DNA from: Platerodrilus igneus
Lineage: Eukaryota > Arthropoda > Insecta > Coleoptera > Lycidae
Reading direction: 5' to 3'
Length of the DNA: 64,000 nt
Assembly (NCBI GenBank): GCA_036346225.1
Contig: JARFIW010000139.1
Coordinates: 8,246,001-8,310,000 of the forward strand
Part shown: piece after piece, positions 23,027-35,291 of the stretch
Layout: each line of letters opens with the position of its first letter
Position numbering within the stretch: position 1 is the first letter of the stretch
The notes under the pieces: model-generated
What the model saw: only the letters and a program-made list of their open reading frames with translations
What the model was told of the DNA's origin: nothing
Database searches by the model: none
Position numbers and translations under genes: made by a program

Positions 23027-23983
23027 GGTTCGTTGCGTCCATAATTTTCTAAGTGGTTTGATTCATCGTTAGATTTTTCTACTTCTTTGTCGGATTTGCG
23101 ATATTTTCGTATTATGTCTTGTGTTACCAGATGAGGTGTCCATAGGGGTTGGTTTGTAATAACTGTAGGGGTTATTATTGTTATTTATTATCGGTGTATT
23201 TCTAATGGGGTTTGCGCCGAATGTTTGCATTTGTTGATTTATGTTTTGGTTAAATCTTGGTGTAAATGCGGGTTTTGTAAAATTTAAGTAGAATGTTGAT
23301 TTCAGAAATTGTCTAAATTGATTGTTAAAATTTGTGTTATTAAAATTTTGGTTGGGTGGTTGTTTATCTCGCGGCTTGTATGGTTTTTATTGATGTAAAG
23401 ATTTTATTCGCGTTAGGGTTATATAGTCTAGTTCGATAATACATTCTATGATCATATTCATTGCCTCTTATAAATTTTGGGGATGTTGGAATCTTATTTT
23501 ATCTTATAATCGTTCTGGTAATGCGTTTATGTAGGTGTCCAGTGCCATTTCGTCATACATCTTTGTCTTTAGTAGGCAGATATTTTAGTCGGGTTCTTCA
23601 ATTTTTAATTTTGTCAGAATTAAACTTCTTACGTCTTGGCATTTCATTCCGAATTGATATGGGGATTGGTTAGTTTCCATTCTAAGGTTTATTAGATCGT
23701 AGATAAGACAATTGATGTTTCTTTGGTCTCCGAAATATGCTATCAATATGCGTTTAAAATCTTCCTATTGTTCTACATTGTCTCGGCTGACTATTAGCGT
23801 TAGTGCCCTTCCGGTCAGTTTACTTATTATTAGGCGTACAAGTAGAACATTTCTTTCGTTATCTCCTGGTTTGTAAAAGGTTTTCAAAAATATTTCACAC
23901 GCGGTAATGAAATTTCCTAATAAAGCTTGGTCTCCGTTAAATCGGGGTATACTTTCGAGGTAAATCTTCATATCTGAACTCAT
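23027..23983 (-). pseudogene. gag: Errantivirus B gag, decayed
   Basis: The first 72 codons are open (23765-23983; YLESIPRFNGDQALLGNFIT). The rest is recognisable only in pieces with stops and shifts, including the Asn/Pro/Phe-rich C-part near 23150-23380. Homologous to the intact 380-aa gag of errantivirus A. Confidence 0.78.
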
Positions 23984-25410
23984 GGTCGTTAAGGGTTGCT
24001 TTTAGTTTTAATTAATATCAAGTTTTTGTATAAATTGAGATTTATTTTTCGGTTTGGTTTGTGTTATGTTATTTAAAGAATCGCTTTACTTATATTTTAT
24101 ACGTAGTTATACGGTGTTATAATTAAATTGAGGAATTTGTGCTTGATAATGGCTGGTCAATTGCTGTAGCCTTAAATTTGTATATTTTTATACTTCGCGG
24201 ATGTTATAGTTGTCGCCAGTTTTAATTTTCTGAGAGGTTTTTATGGTATTAATAATTTCTCGCAGTAATTGCGTTATACTTTGTAAGTTTTCGCGCCAGT
24301 TACGTTTTTATTTCAGTCTTGCTGAGTAGTTAATTGTCTGTAATGGTCAGTTGCTATTTCCGTCTCAGTAGGTGTTAATTGATAAGTGCATAAAATGATT
24401 CCTTTCAATTGTATTCTCTTGTGACCTTAAATATTCAATTTTAGAGTTTCAAGTTTTCAGTCAATTGCATCAATGTTTTCTTTATAATTTATACAACGAA
24501 AGTTTTAGTCTCCCGAATGGTGTAATTTCAGTCTCGGTGATAAGTTTTGCTGCATTAAATTGCGTAAATGCTTTGGTATAATTAGATACTTTCGTGCTGA
24601 AAAATATTTAATTACACTTTATAAAGCTTTGATGAGTGTTACGTCTTTCGGATCTTTCTGAATAGGTTTTATTCAATTATGGTTTCCGGTATGAGAATCG
24701 CGTTATAGATTTGCACGTTAAGTTAATTTAATAATTACAAAATGCTTCTATAATTTAGACTCTGAGGTGTTTAATTTATAGAATTCAATTAAGGTTAAAC
24801 TTTGAATACTCGTTTCTATAATTAATTGTTTATAAAATTGCGTGATATACATTAAGCTTTCGGTGATAAAATTTGCTGTACATAAAATTGTAAAATTAAT
24901 TGCGTTCTATTTTTACATTAAAATCGTTTCGTTTTATTTTAATTATAATTTGTAATAATTGTACTAATTTTGCGCATATAAATGCGTCTTTTCAGTTCTC
25001 TTGTTTAAAATAAATTCTTTTGTTTAAAAATAATTTCACGTGCTTGAAAATAATTTCTCGTAATAATTGAGTAAATTCTTTTCATAAAATGGCATAAATT
25101 GCGATATTTAAAAAATCTGTATTTGCTTATTAGCTAGCATCAATAATAATTTGTAAAGGAATAAATTGGTTTAGGATAAATGAACTTACATAATTTTCAT
25201 CGTCGATTTCATTTGTTTGGGCTCGGTCAATTTTTGTACCTCGTCCACGTTTGTTTCTTTGGGCTCGGTCGATTCTTGTACCTCGTCCAAATTTGTTTGG
25301 TTGTTCGGTCGATTCTTGTACTTCGTCCAACTTTATTTGGGTGCTTCCAAGATTGGGAATTGAAATTCTTGGTCACCAGTTCTCCGATTTTTGATTCGTA
25401 GTGCCTTTCT
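23984..25410 (-). other. Leader of errantivirus B with tandem repeats
   Basis: About 1.4 kb of AT-rich untranslated leader between the primer site and gag. At 25211-25342 three ~40-bp units recur (CGGTCGATTCTTGTACCTCG type). These open a 66-aa repetitive frame on the minus strand that I treat as incidental. No other gene was seen. Confidence 0.7.
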
Positions 25411-25429
25411 GGATCCTACTGACTGCACC
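25411..25429 (-). other. Primer-binding site, tRNA-Ser type
   Basis: Directly inside the 5' LTR the element strand reads GGTGCAGTCAGTAGGATCC. With the last LTR base it matches the complement of the insect tRNA-Ser 3' end with about three mismatches. Use of tRNA-Ser is known for the 17.6/297 branch of errantiviruses. Confidence 0.7.
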
Positions 25430-25984
25430 AGTTGTTTCAGGTCTTGGGAGCGGTCTTTTTAAAAACTTCTAAAACTTTTCGTAACAAATTTTATTTCTTA
25501 AACAGATATTGATAATGGAATTTTGACAAACTGATATAATTATTCTAAGTCGAAATAAAATAGTAATTGAATTAATAGTAGGGCGAGTAGCCTAAGCAAA
25601 CAACAATGTAAAAGCTGAAATACTCAAGACTGACTGACTGATCTAGGGCTCCCGGGGTATTTATGTTGTACCTGCCCCTCACATGTCTTTGGGAACTTGC
25701 AGAGCTCATGCCTGTTTATTTCTTTATTCTATTTATTATACAATGTAACAATCTTAATTTCTAAGTAATTGCGGTTTCTTAACCGTCTGTGACCTGCACC
25801 TGCAGTATCACTTATGTCTGTAATACAATGTATTCACATCCGTCCTCACAACTTGCTTGTGAACTGTTAATAATCTTTCTGTATTTATCCTTGAATTTAC
25901 AATGTTGCGTCTAACTTAAGTTTCTTAGTGATTTTCTAATAACTTCTATTTATTTCTACATATGTAAATTGGGGATACTTAACT
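25430..25984 (-). mobile_element. 5' LTR of errantivirus B (555 bp)
   Basis: On the element strand it begins AGTTAAGTATCCCCAATTT (complement at 25966-25984) and ends CCTGAAACAACT. It is followed inward by the primer site and outward by the CGCA duplication (25985-25988). Confidence 0.92.
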
Positions 25985-26009
25985 CGCATAAAAAAATTAT
26001 TCCTTAAAA

Positions 26010-26540
26010 ATAAAAGCTTAAAATTTACGAATGTTGTTACGTTCGGTTTTGGCCTCAGAATATCTAGCAGGTAATTCACGGAAAATTCGGTGAAGTACTC
26101 CACTAAAAATCCCGTTCCTTTACAATATCGGAAACCTCGACTGTACTAACAAAGTTGTTTGCCGGCTACACCAGTGGAACAGCTGGTATAAGTGTTTGAA
26201 GAAGGATTCAGAATGCTATCAGGTATGAAATATGATCTTGATCGGGAAATACTTTGGACGCCACCTAATCTCGCAGGGTTGCTAGGGAAAAACCCTAGAA
26301 AGAATAACAAGGAGGTGACAAAATCTGAGATCAAAAAATGTGATTCGACCTTAAAAATACAATTTATTACTGCAACACTTAAATATACCGTTTACAATAA
26401 TGGAAAAACCAAATACACGCAGTCTTTAACCAATTTTATACAACATTTCCAATTATACAGCACAACAAATACACACTACAGTCTTAAGCAAGTATTAAAA
26501 ATAATGTGCACCACAATTCTACTAGCTAAAACTTAATCTA
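26010..26540 (+). repeat. Unknown repeat family, copy 1, with 114-codon ORF
   Basis: 26030-26300 is diverged but clearly alignable with 45000-45260 (shared GTTTGAAG, ATCGGG and GAACGCC/GGACGCC blocks in the same order and orientation). The plus frame 26192-26536 begins FEEGFRMLSGMKYDLDREIL, then WTPPNLAGLLGKNP; the matching part of copy 2 has stops. I do not recognise the protein. Probably a decayed mobile-element gene. Confidence 0.5.
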
Positions 26541-27517
26541 CACTCCATGGGTTTAACTAAAAGTGTTTATGTACTAACTTTCACTCCGGTATAGTTCCAT
26601 AAGTTTTCTTTGTCTTTAATTTTATCTTTTTTTTTTGATGATTGACTATTGTTCCATTAAAGATAGATACGGGCTTCGTCTTCCAACGCAAGGGTTGAAT
26701 TTCTGGGAACTAATGAGCTCCTATAAATGAAACTGACCCACTTGGCAGAGAATTATCCGAACATACTTAGGCTACTCTGCCTTGCTCAATAACCTCTAGT
26801 CAAGATAATGGACCTACTGAAAATTGACTATACTGTTTTTAAAATCATTCAAAACATTCTTACGGGGAGAATATTGTAAACAAAACAAAAACTTTCAGTA
26901 ACCTTAGACACTCATTGGCAAAATTACTTTGTATACTTAACTTTTTGTTACGATGCCGTAACTCGGATATAGTTCCAAATTTCCTTAAAATAAAATATCA
27001 AATTAACACATATTCCAGTCGAAAAATTCTTCACCGAGCAGAACTCTCACTATTCCGCTAACGAATTTCCAACACTCGAAAAGAAATAGACAATACTTTT
27101 AAACAACTTCTACAGCTCCATCTAACATTACCAACCACGCTCAGCTACAATGACTGGACTCTGTTTGACCGAATTTCATACTCACAAGCCCAAAAGACCA
27201 CCGTATTCACCACAAAAACCTACTTACGCAAATTCTTGCAACTTTACAAGAACCTTCCACATCCTGAAAAAACATCTCACCAGAAAACTCTGTCCTAAAA
27301 CACCGATACAAACCGATCAGAACATATCCTATCCGAAAACGAACTACATATCCTTTCCAAAGTAATAAACTTCTCAATTGCACCCAGAAAAATTCCCGCA
27401 GAGGAAATCATTAGCTCTGTAGAATGCGCGATCCGATCTCTACCCCAAGACGATGCCAACTTAACACGCTTTGAAACAACTAATTGTCTCCGACATGCTA
27501 AAACTCCCAACCAAAAC

Positions 27518-28480
27518 ATGACAAAGGAAGAAATGACGGCCTTGAAACACCTACGAACGAACAAGCAAATTGTTATACTTCCTACAGACAAAGGTAATGC
27601 GCCTGTAATTCTAAACCGTACAGAATACAAAGAAAAGATTAAACAATTATTACAAGACGGTTCCTACATCCCCATAACCAAAAACCCCACTTCAAAGCTT
27701 GAACGGGAAATTTCAGCACTTATCAAATTCTCCAATATTCCCAAAACTATCCAAAAACGTATAATATCTTGCGAATCTGAACCACCTCGCTTGTACGGCA
27801 CTCTTAACGTTCATAAACCAGATGTCCTTCTCCGAGCAATAATGAGCACAATTGACTCGCCAACCTACTATCTGGCAAAGTACCTAGCATATTTCTTAAA
27901 ACCCTATTCCGGTAACACCCCTACTAATTTTTTAAACTCCACTCATTTCATAGAACTAATTGCAAATATTGAGCTAGGCCCTAATGGTATACTAGTCAGT
28001 TTTGACGTAACATCCCTATTTACAAACGTACCTATCATAGACACTGTCTCCATTATTAAGCAACTCCTACCTCAAGAAAACGAGTTTGTGTACCTGGCCA
28101 CGCTCATTGAAAAATGCTTAACTTCTACCTGTTTTGTCTTCGGCAAGCAATTTTACAAACGAACTTCTGGCACACCAATGGGCTCACCTCTGTCCCCTAT
28201 TGTGACCAATTTATTCATGGAGTCTTTGGAATCCATTGCTCTAGAATCCACAGCCTTAAACCATAAACTTGGCTGCGTTATGTAGAAGACACTTTTGTAA
28301 TCTGGCCCCTGGATACCAAACGCTCAATAATTTTTCTAGATCGCATTAACAATCAACATAAAAATATTAAGTTTACTATAGAAATTGAAAAGAACGGAAC
28401 TCTGCAATTCCTTGACGTTCTGGTGGAGCGCCAACCTAGGTCATTCCGTATATCAAAAACCCACACACACAGACATACCT
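27518..28480 (+). pseudogene. Penelope-like reverse transcriptase
   Basis: Open frame 27518-28285 carries IVILPTDKGNAPVILNRTEY, PPRLYGTLNVHKP, LVSFDVTSLFTNVPI (first catalytic Asp) and GTPMGSPLSPIVTNLFME. A frameshift near 28275 precedes the catalytic box, which is readable in the next frame as LRYVEDTFVIWP. The usual YVDD is therefore YVED here, a substitution in the active site. Palm-to-thumb sequence continues to about 28480 (LQFLDVLVERQP). Upstream coding from ~27000 lies in other frames. Confidence 0.84.
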
Positions 28481-28799
28481 ACATGCGTCATCACATCATC
28501 ATCCGTCACAAAAATCATCGGTAATCAACTCTCTAGTCCACCGTGCAATTAAGATTTCACAACCAGAACATTTATCTAATGAGCTGACTCATCTTAAAAC
28601 TAGTCTTGTAAAAAACGTTTATCGCAACTCTGTTATCGGTGGGATAATAAACCGGCATCTGTATCTAACACGAACTCCTAAACCACGCTGTAATCCCGAC
28701 ACACGATCTTTAGCAATTCTTCCATATATACACAGACCGAATTGGCAAAATTCTATGTAAACACAAATATTACCAACCTCCAAAGATTTCGAAAACAGT

Positions 28800-29123
28800 C
28801 TTAAAGCCCCAGACGTATATAGTATACCTTGCAGCTGTGGTTTAGTATACATAGGGCAAACAGGACGGTCAGTACAGACTAGACTAAACGAGCATAATCG
28901 ATGCTTAAGAACAAACCAGTACAATCGCTCAGCTGTGGCCGAACACCAACATGAAACAGGCCATATCATTAACTTTGACAAGACAAAACTAATTGCCAGA
29001 ATTCCATTTTTCTACAACAGAAAAATCAGAGAATCTGTACAAATCATTAAAAATTCTAATAATCTAAACAAAGACAATGGCTATTACCTTTCCTCCATTT
29101 GGAAAACAAGCCTATGTTCATAA
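28800..29123 (+). pseudogene. Penelope-like GIY-YIG endonuclease
   Basis: The domain reads VYSIPCSCGLVYIGQTGRS near 28813, followed by QTRLNEH and AEHQHETGHIINFD, then a C-terminal helix region ending WKTSLCS at 29120. The two Tyr residues, the Arg and the His/Glu positions expected of the family are visible. It is separated from RT by ~320 bp of degraded sequence with stops. Confidence 0.84.
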
Positions 29124-29380
29124 CAGCGGAACCGTGACGTTCACTGATCCGCTACGACATTCTTCTCTATTGATGATCACTCATGCATTAAGTTCTCGCC
29201 CTATATAAACCACACTTTCGCTACTTTCACCAGTTACTTTGCCACAAGACACCTTTTGGCTTAAATGGGCTGGTGAGTCTGCTAGTTCAGAGATAACTTT
29301 ACATACTCTTTACACTTTAACTTGTCTACTTAATGTTATCATTTCTATTTTTATTTTATTACTTATTTTGTTTTCTTGTC

Positions 29381-29411
29381 CTGATGAAGCCCCTTACAAA
29401 AGTGGGCTAAC
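29381..29411 (+). ncRNA. Hammerhead-ribozyme-like motif, probably decayed
   Basis: CTGATGA (29381-29387) is followed by a stem AGCCC (29388-29392) / GGGCT (29404-29408) and then AACAGTCGAC. Type I hammerheads in Penelope terminal repeats have CUGAUGA, stem II, then GAAA. Here the second core reads AACA, so a core base seems lost or changed. Position near the 3' end of the Penelope element fits. Confidence 0.45.
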
Positions 29412-29439
29412 AGTCGACCTTAGTTTATAAAATGAACCG

Positions 29440-31161
29440 CCCCCAACACAGAACCATAAATATTTATAATGTCTTCGGCCGTGAGAGCCTCCTACAATAT
29501 CACAATATGGTATTTTGGTTTGTTTGGACTTGTAAACGTTTCGTAGCAACAGAGATAACATTTATTTACAGGTTTAAAAATGCGAACTAATTATACATTA
29601 AAGGCATGACGCACAAAAGCAATAATTGCAAAAGTTTTTGTGCGCGTAGTTATTGCAAACGTCTTTAATAATGAAAGCACTTTAATTTGTAAAGTTGCAG
29701 AATGTGTTTCTACGTTGAAGAATTGAATGTTGTGACTTTACGACGAAGATCTGGGATTTGTTGTAGCGTAGAGAATGATGTACATCGTTATTCTGAATAC
29801 AATACGTCACCTAGCGGTGGTGACTAGGATATGATTTCTATGCTTTGGTACCCTGCGGCTAGTAGGCGGAAATGCTGACATACGGGCATCATCCTTGGTT
29901 AGTTGATATAGTTCAGGCGTGCGTGTTGGCTTCACGTGTTCTAGGAAGTGGTTCTAATGACTTCGGAAATGCGGCGGATTCAAACTGTTGTAGCAAGCAC
30001 CTGTTATAAGAGTTTACTTCATTTTATCCCGTTAGATTTGGTGGTCACAACGTGAGAATCTGGAGGAAAACCGTTAGTGTACAAAGATCTTGATGACTTC
30101 CGTCATACACTATTCTTAAGTTCTCTCCAAGAAGTTTGATGGCTACCTGAAACAGAGAACAATTACGAAGTAAGTTGCTCTACAACGAACTTGGTTGATT
30201 TTGGCCCTCTCAGGGTGCGTGTTGTATTCAGCGTTAACCTAGTAGTTTTTACTGTCTTGTGCGTAACGTTATTTATCGTGCATGTGTTCTAGGTGTTTGT
30301 TTTCTCACCTAGAGGTCTGTGTCGTCTGCTGTGCTGTTACAGGTGGTTGATAGACTGAGTAGCTTCCCGGATCATCTTCTTGGTTGCTCTCCAGTTATAC
30401 GATATCCAAATCCTAGATCCTACGGCCTGTGGTTTTTGACAGACAGGATGGTTATTCGGCACAAGCCGCTCCATCGTCAGGTAGCTCGTCGAACAGGAAT
30501 GACGGAGGTGCATCCCCAACGATTTCGCTTGATTCACCATTCCTTGGCGTCTCGCATAACTGGGAAACTCCCTCGAATTGTCATCGTTCCGCTACTCACC
30601 TTGTTTCGCCCGGGAGCGAAGGAAGGTAGATGTTGATTCCGCGAGGCCTGCTGTTGGAATACCGCTGCGAAGTTGCTCTAGCGTTTGAAGCTCCTTTTAT
30701 ATGCTGGGATTGTTTGCGTTGTACCCTTTTTTTTAATAGAACGTATATTTAAACAGTAACTTTAGCTTATAAGCTAGATTTCGACTGATGGCAGTATCGT
30801 AAACTTGTACAGTTTTATTACTAAGGGTTGTATAATTTGCTTTACTATTTAATAAATTTGTAATAGTAATGTTTCCACAATTAGCAGAAGGAAGGTTTTT
30901 AGTTTCCTTGTCAGTTCATATCAAAACTCCATACCGATATACTTTGAAGCAAGTAAAGCTACTGGTCGTTTCTTTTCAGTTATTATTGGCTTTATTGCTT
31001 GCTCCCCTGTGGTAGTATTGGTATGTTGCATAAGTATTTGACTAATTTATTTTTTCCCGATCTGTTTAGATGTAGTCCAGGTGTTGTGAAGTCATGTCTT
31101 GATATTATGACATTGCTATCAAATAACTCACCAAAGGTGTGTTTTTAAATTTGGTTTCTAA
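29440..31161. other. No gene recognised
   Basis: 1.7 kb between the Penelope element and the split LTR. Overlapping frames at 30319-30636 on both strands are not convincing. No repeat partner, terminal structure or RNA motif was identified in the window. Confidence 0.45.
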
Positions 31162-31711
31162 AGCGAGTTAAGGTTCGTGGCTGGGAGCGGTCCTTTTTAA
31201 AAAGACATTTCCAACTTCTTAACACATTTATTTGGTTATACCGAAATTAATATTGAATTTTGACAAACTTGAAATATTATTCTAAGTCGAAATACATTAA
31301 TTAATTTTACAAGGTGAGTTATCTAATGAACTGCAATGTTAAAGCTGAACGATGGATTAACTGTCGTCGACTTGGGCTCCCTTTTATAATATCCCTACCT
31401 CCTCACATGGCTGTGGGAACTTGCAGACCTAATGTCTGCTTACACTTGACTCTATTCATAATACAATGTTGCTATCTTAATTTTCTTCATAATTACTTTG
31501 TTGCGAGCTTCCTTTCCAGGTAATCTCGGTACGTGCTGTTTGTGACCGCCTGTGACCTGACATCCGTAGTGTCACTTATCGTCTGTGCTACAAAGTAGCG
31601 TTTCCGTTCCCATGAACGTTAATAAACTGAATGAACTGTCCTTCATTTACATTGTTGCACATCACTTAGCGCATTTTCTTATATTTCTAATAATTTCATA
31701 ATTATTAGTTT

Positions 31712-31742
<31 letters not shown>

Positions 31743-31748
<6 letters not shown>

Positions 31749-32945
31749 TATGAACTCTCACAATTATTCGTGCCCCATCGTATGGGCGGCCATATTAATT
31801 ATACTATGAACCTACAGGAACTATCGTGCCCCGACATTGGGTCGCATATTAATTATTGCTATGATACTCCTGGAACTTTCGTTCGCCGACCTTGTGTCGA
31901 CTAATAACAAAACTTGATATGATAACGCCGTATTCGGTATCAATGGCGTATTCTTGCTTGACTCCACCTCTCTGTGTTTATCTCAATCAAGTTACACTCC
32001 CATAAATTTTATTATTCTGTCTCGACTAGCTTTTACATTGAATTATAAAATGAAGTTAATTCAATTCCATATAATGAAAACAAATATTATGTACAGGTTT
32101 TTGAAAATTAATAAAATACACTTTTCAATCAATCAATATTATAATTCATATTTATCTCAAAATCATATGTTTTACTATCTATCTAAAGTCACCAGAAAGC
32201 TACTGTTCTTATAAAAGAAGCCTAGAACGTTCAAAACCCCTTTATTATATTACATACTTTCAACGTATGCAAAAGTTGGTTGCTGACTCTGTTACACTAT
32301 TTTATATTAATTAATCAATTCAATATTCAAATTCAAATAAAAAAATATGTCTTAAAATTAAAAAGATCTAACCTGGTCTGTGTGTTTCTTTATTTCTCGC
32401 AACCTAGATTATCGACGCATCCATCATCAACTAACATCAATTAGAATTCTCCATGCGTTATACCATCCATTTGGATCAAAATTATTCTCCACCAATTCGG
32501 AATTATTATATACCCATTCGAAATATTATCTATCCACACGCTTGAATTTTTCTCACCAGCCTCAGACTTAGAATTATTATTATCACACTTAGATTTATTA
32601 TCATCCAACTTAGAATGTTATCGTCCCCCTCTGGATCGTTAACATGACTTAGATTTATTACATCTCCCTCGAATTCTTGTCGTCAAACTTAGAATTAGAT
32701 TTCTCGCACCAAACTTAGAGCCCTATTATTATTACATTTTAATTTAAATAAATTCCCCAAATTCTACTTACGTTCATCGGCATTAGAAATCTTCATATTC
32801 GTAGCACTATCTGTCATTAAAAACTTTTACTCTCAAAATATTATTACGTACGCGTTACTCTTTGATTCATAGTGACACAGCTTGGCCTTGTTGAGTTGAA
32901 AACTGACTTCCGTTATCATTCTTGCTGTTAATATATGGTTGATAT
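31743..32945. other. Left part of unknown block inserted in the LTR (TA)n tract
   Basis: Together with 43045-43745 this makes about 1.9 kb placed between two (TA)n tracts inside the LTR. The outer ends are weakly inverted: TATTTTGCTATGA at left and, complemented, TATTGCTGTGA at right, which could be a TA-targeting element. It is AT-rich with many TTAGAATTATT/TTAGATTTATTA phrases near 32560-32720. No gene recognised. Confidence 0.45.
31748..31907. repeat. Three tandem ~55-bp units
   Basis: Units start with CTATGA at 31748, 31804 and 31859 and each contains a CGTGCCCC- or CGTTCGCCG-type GC-rich core with partial inverted symmetry. They lie at the edge of the unknown block next to (TA)n. Confidence 0.75.
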
Positions 32946-33479
32946 CCCACTAGTAAAGTATAATTGACAGTTCTCCCACCTCATTTCCACCAGAATCCCT
33001 CATTTCCACACACATCTGGACCAAATAGTTTTCTTCGACTAACCATTTTTCATCTCTCGAGATAAATATATCTTAAATTTTTCATCTTTCGAGATAAATA
33101 AGCATCCACATTTCCACACACGAGATAAACCTATTTTTAAGATTTTTTTTACCGCTAACATTCTGGACCAAATAGTTTTCTTCGTCTAACCAATGCATCT
33201 TTCGAGATAAACCTATCTTGTTTGGTATCAATTAATATTAGAATTTTCTCAGCTACCCAAATCTCTAGGAATTTTTTAGATAGCATCACCCCCAAGGGAG
33301 CTACCCTCATTTTAAGATTTCTTACCTGTAGCGACTTTTGAGCGTCTGCATAATTTTTTTAGTCATGCGATACATTAAATTAGCTTAGAATTTTACGCAG
33401 AATTCGAATCTGCAAACAGATTTAAAATTGGGCTACTGCTTACAAAGTTACACCTTTAAAGCTCTCAAACCTCTAAATT

Positions 33480-33680
33480 TCGCTTTTTGCTTCATAAGCA
33501 AAACTAACAAATGGTTTTCTTTGTCTAACCAATGCATCTTTCGCGATAAACCTATCTTGTTTGGTATCAATTAATATTAGAATTTTCTCAGCTACCCAAA
33601 TTTCTAGGAATTTTTTAGATTGCACCATCCCTAAGGGAGCTACCCTGATTTTAAGATTTTGTACCAAGATCAATTTCTAA
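33480..33680 (-). repeat. Repeated module of the arm (left arm copy)
   Basis: A ~130-bp block around the complement of GATACCAAACAAGATAGG occurs twice in each arm and twice in the fragment at 7509-8068. Here it opens a 66-codon frame (SKKFLEIWVAEKILILIDTK, then QDRFIAKDALV); the mirror at 42317-42517 differs at two residues (K for E, L for P). Whether it is translated is unknown. Confidence 0.55.
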
Positions 33681-34822
33681 TCACCTCTCCTTTTTAATAT
33701 CTACAATCCTTTAACCAAACACGTAGCAGTATTAACATAAATTAAGCATGCTAAAATTTAATAATTTATTTTATCCGATTTACAGTTTAATAAACTTATA
33801 GAATGCAATTTTACAAAGTATAACATTATTTCCTGTGTGTAGTCGAATCCAAGTAGTTTAACCTGCAACAAAATAAGATTAATGTGTTGTTTAAAAAGAG
33901 AGGAAACGTGTTTTCGGTCAATAAGACGTATTGTCGTTAACCTAACAATATGAGAATAATCTAATCATTCCAATGTAATGGGTTTTAAATATGTGAATGG
34001 GAAGGTCGACTTTTACGTAATCATCGCGTGGTTAATAATTAAGAAAGCTGTATATAATTTCTTCTCCAAACAAATGCGGTTATTACAATAGGAAAGTACG
34101 CTAAATGCAAGTCAATTAACAGCAATTAAATATTGCTTACTGACCTACCTTAATTAGGTTGCTGTGCTATTAGGAATGATGTACTTTTTGTTGTCCTCGC
34201 CCGACAAACTGATTTTATTAATTGGGTATAAAGTTGGTGTTTACATGTGCAGACTTTAACACCTCCATATCGCACACTTTACACATAATTCGTGGTTGTT
34301 TCGTACAAGACCCTTTAACAGCTGGCGGAGCTGAACGTTTACTGCTTAATGACATATCATGCTGTTTTTCCTTGTGTCGCTGTAAGCTGTTGCTGCTGAC
34401 GGATGTATAAGCTTAACCGTCGACGATGTTACACCACGACATTTGTTCTGATGCCGTGCTGTTTTTCCTTGTCACGCTGTAAGTTGTCCATTCTCGTAAA
34501 AGCGATACTGCAAGACCCAGAGTTTAAGTACTTTGCTGCCGACGGATGTATAAGCTTAACCGTGGATGATGTTACACCACGACATTTGTTCTGGAGCCAT
34601 TTGAGTGCATCCCTCCTGGTAAAGTAGACGTGACAGGGCTCGCATTTATAAACGTTTAGTACAAAACAAAATCCGCACTATAAGACTTTGGTTAAACTTG
34701 TAATCGAACTAACTAAAAAGCTTACTCTAGCGTACCTGATTTATATTCCTTATAGAATGCATACCGAAGGTTTCCGAAGACGAGCGAACGATGTTGAGGA
34801 TTCAGCGGGGGACTAAATGATG

Positions 34823-35035
34823 TCATAATCCTTGCTGGTCGTCCAATACATTTAGCGCCAATGCATACACCTGGTTCGCATCGTCGATGGTGCGAATGCA
34901 GTTAGTAGAAACACCGGAGAACGTCTTCCATGTTATACGGATCGCGTGCATATTAAAAATCCAAAAGGGTGGTAGCACACGCACACAAATTGTGTGCAAG
35001 TCGTGCTGTAGAAGATGCAGTGCTACTATATACAA
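34823..35035 (-). other. Small ORF conserved in both arms, function unknown
   Basis: The 70-codon frame includes ICVRVLPPFWIFNMHAIRIT and ends LNVLDDQQGL. The mirror is 40962-41165 (67 codons), with Tyr/His and Asp/Glu differences near the C-end and an altered N-end. Sequence before the shared part ends in TTATAG in the right arm, which could be a splice acceptor. There is no recognisable domain, and arm identity alone would preserve it. Confidence 0.35.
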
Positions 35036-35291
35036 AAACTTAATAAAAACACTTTAAACCATTACTAAGGAAATACCAACTTGTTGTCTACATGATACTT
35101 ACTAATAAAGCAAATTAATTTTAAATAATTTCTACGTCATATTTTAGGAAATGGAGGGCTTGAATATTTTCCAAATGAATCACTAAACGAAAGTATATGT
35201 TTAGCAGTATTAAAATTAACCATTAATTTCCCATTTTTACGACTGTGGTTAATTATAGATTAAAATTTAATTTGTGCACGTTCAAGCTTCT

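Larger units (their letters stand above)
18684..25984 (-). mobile_element. Errantivirus B, complete two-LTR copy, TSD CGCA
   Basis: The full element runs on the minus strand: 5' LTR 25430-25984, tRNA-Ser-type primer site, long leader, gag, pol, env and 3' LTR 18684-19245. The 4-bp direct repeats CGCA lie outside at 18680-18683 and 25985-25988. LTR ends are 5'-AGTTA...AACT-3'. It is closely related to errantivirus A throughout. All genes are broken and the integrase core is deleted, so it is non-autonomous. Confidence 0.92.
26990..29425 (+). mobile_element. Penelope-like element, degraded
   Basis: Order on the plus strand is an N-terminal linker from about 27000, Penelope-type RT, a GIY-YIG endonuclease near 28800-29100 and a hammerhead-like motif near 29381-29411. 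RT plus C-terminal GIY-YIG defines canonical Penelope elements. The frame is broken at several places. Terminal repeats were not delimited. Confidence 0.82.

Noticed and set aside
25130..25330. 66-aa repetitive ORF in the errantivirus B leader
   Set aside because: It is a translation of the ~40-bp tandem repeat upstream of gag, without a plausible start context or homologue in errantivirus A.
30319..30636. ORFs of 105, 67 and 66 codons on both strands
   Set aside because: They overlap each other on opposite strands and in two frames, show no recognisable domain and have no neighbouring gene context.
31743..32945. Helitron
   Set aside because: No TC start, CTRR end with preceding hairpin, or Rep/helicase sequence could be found at the block edges.
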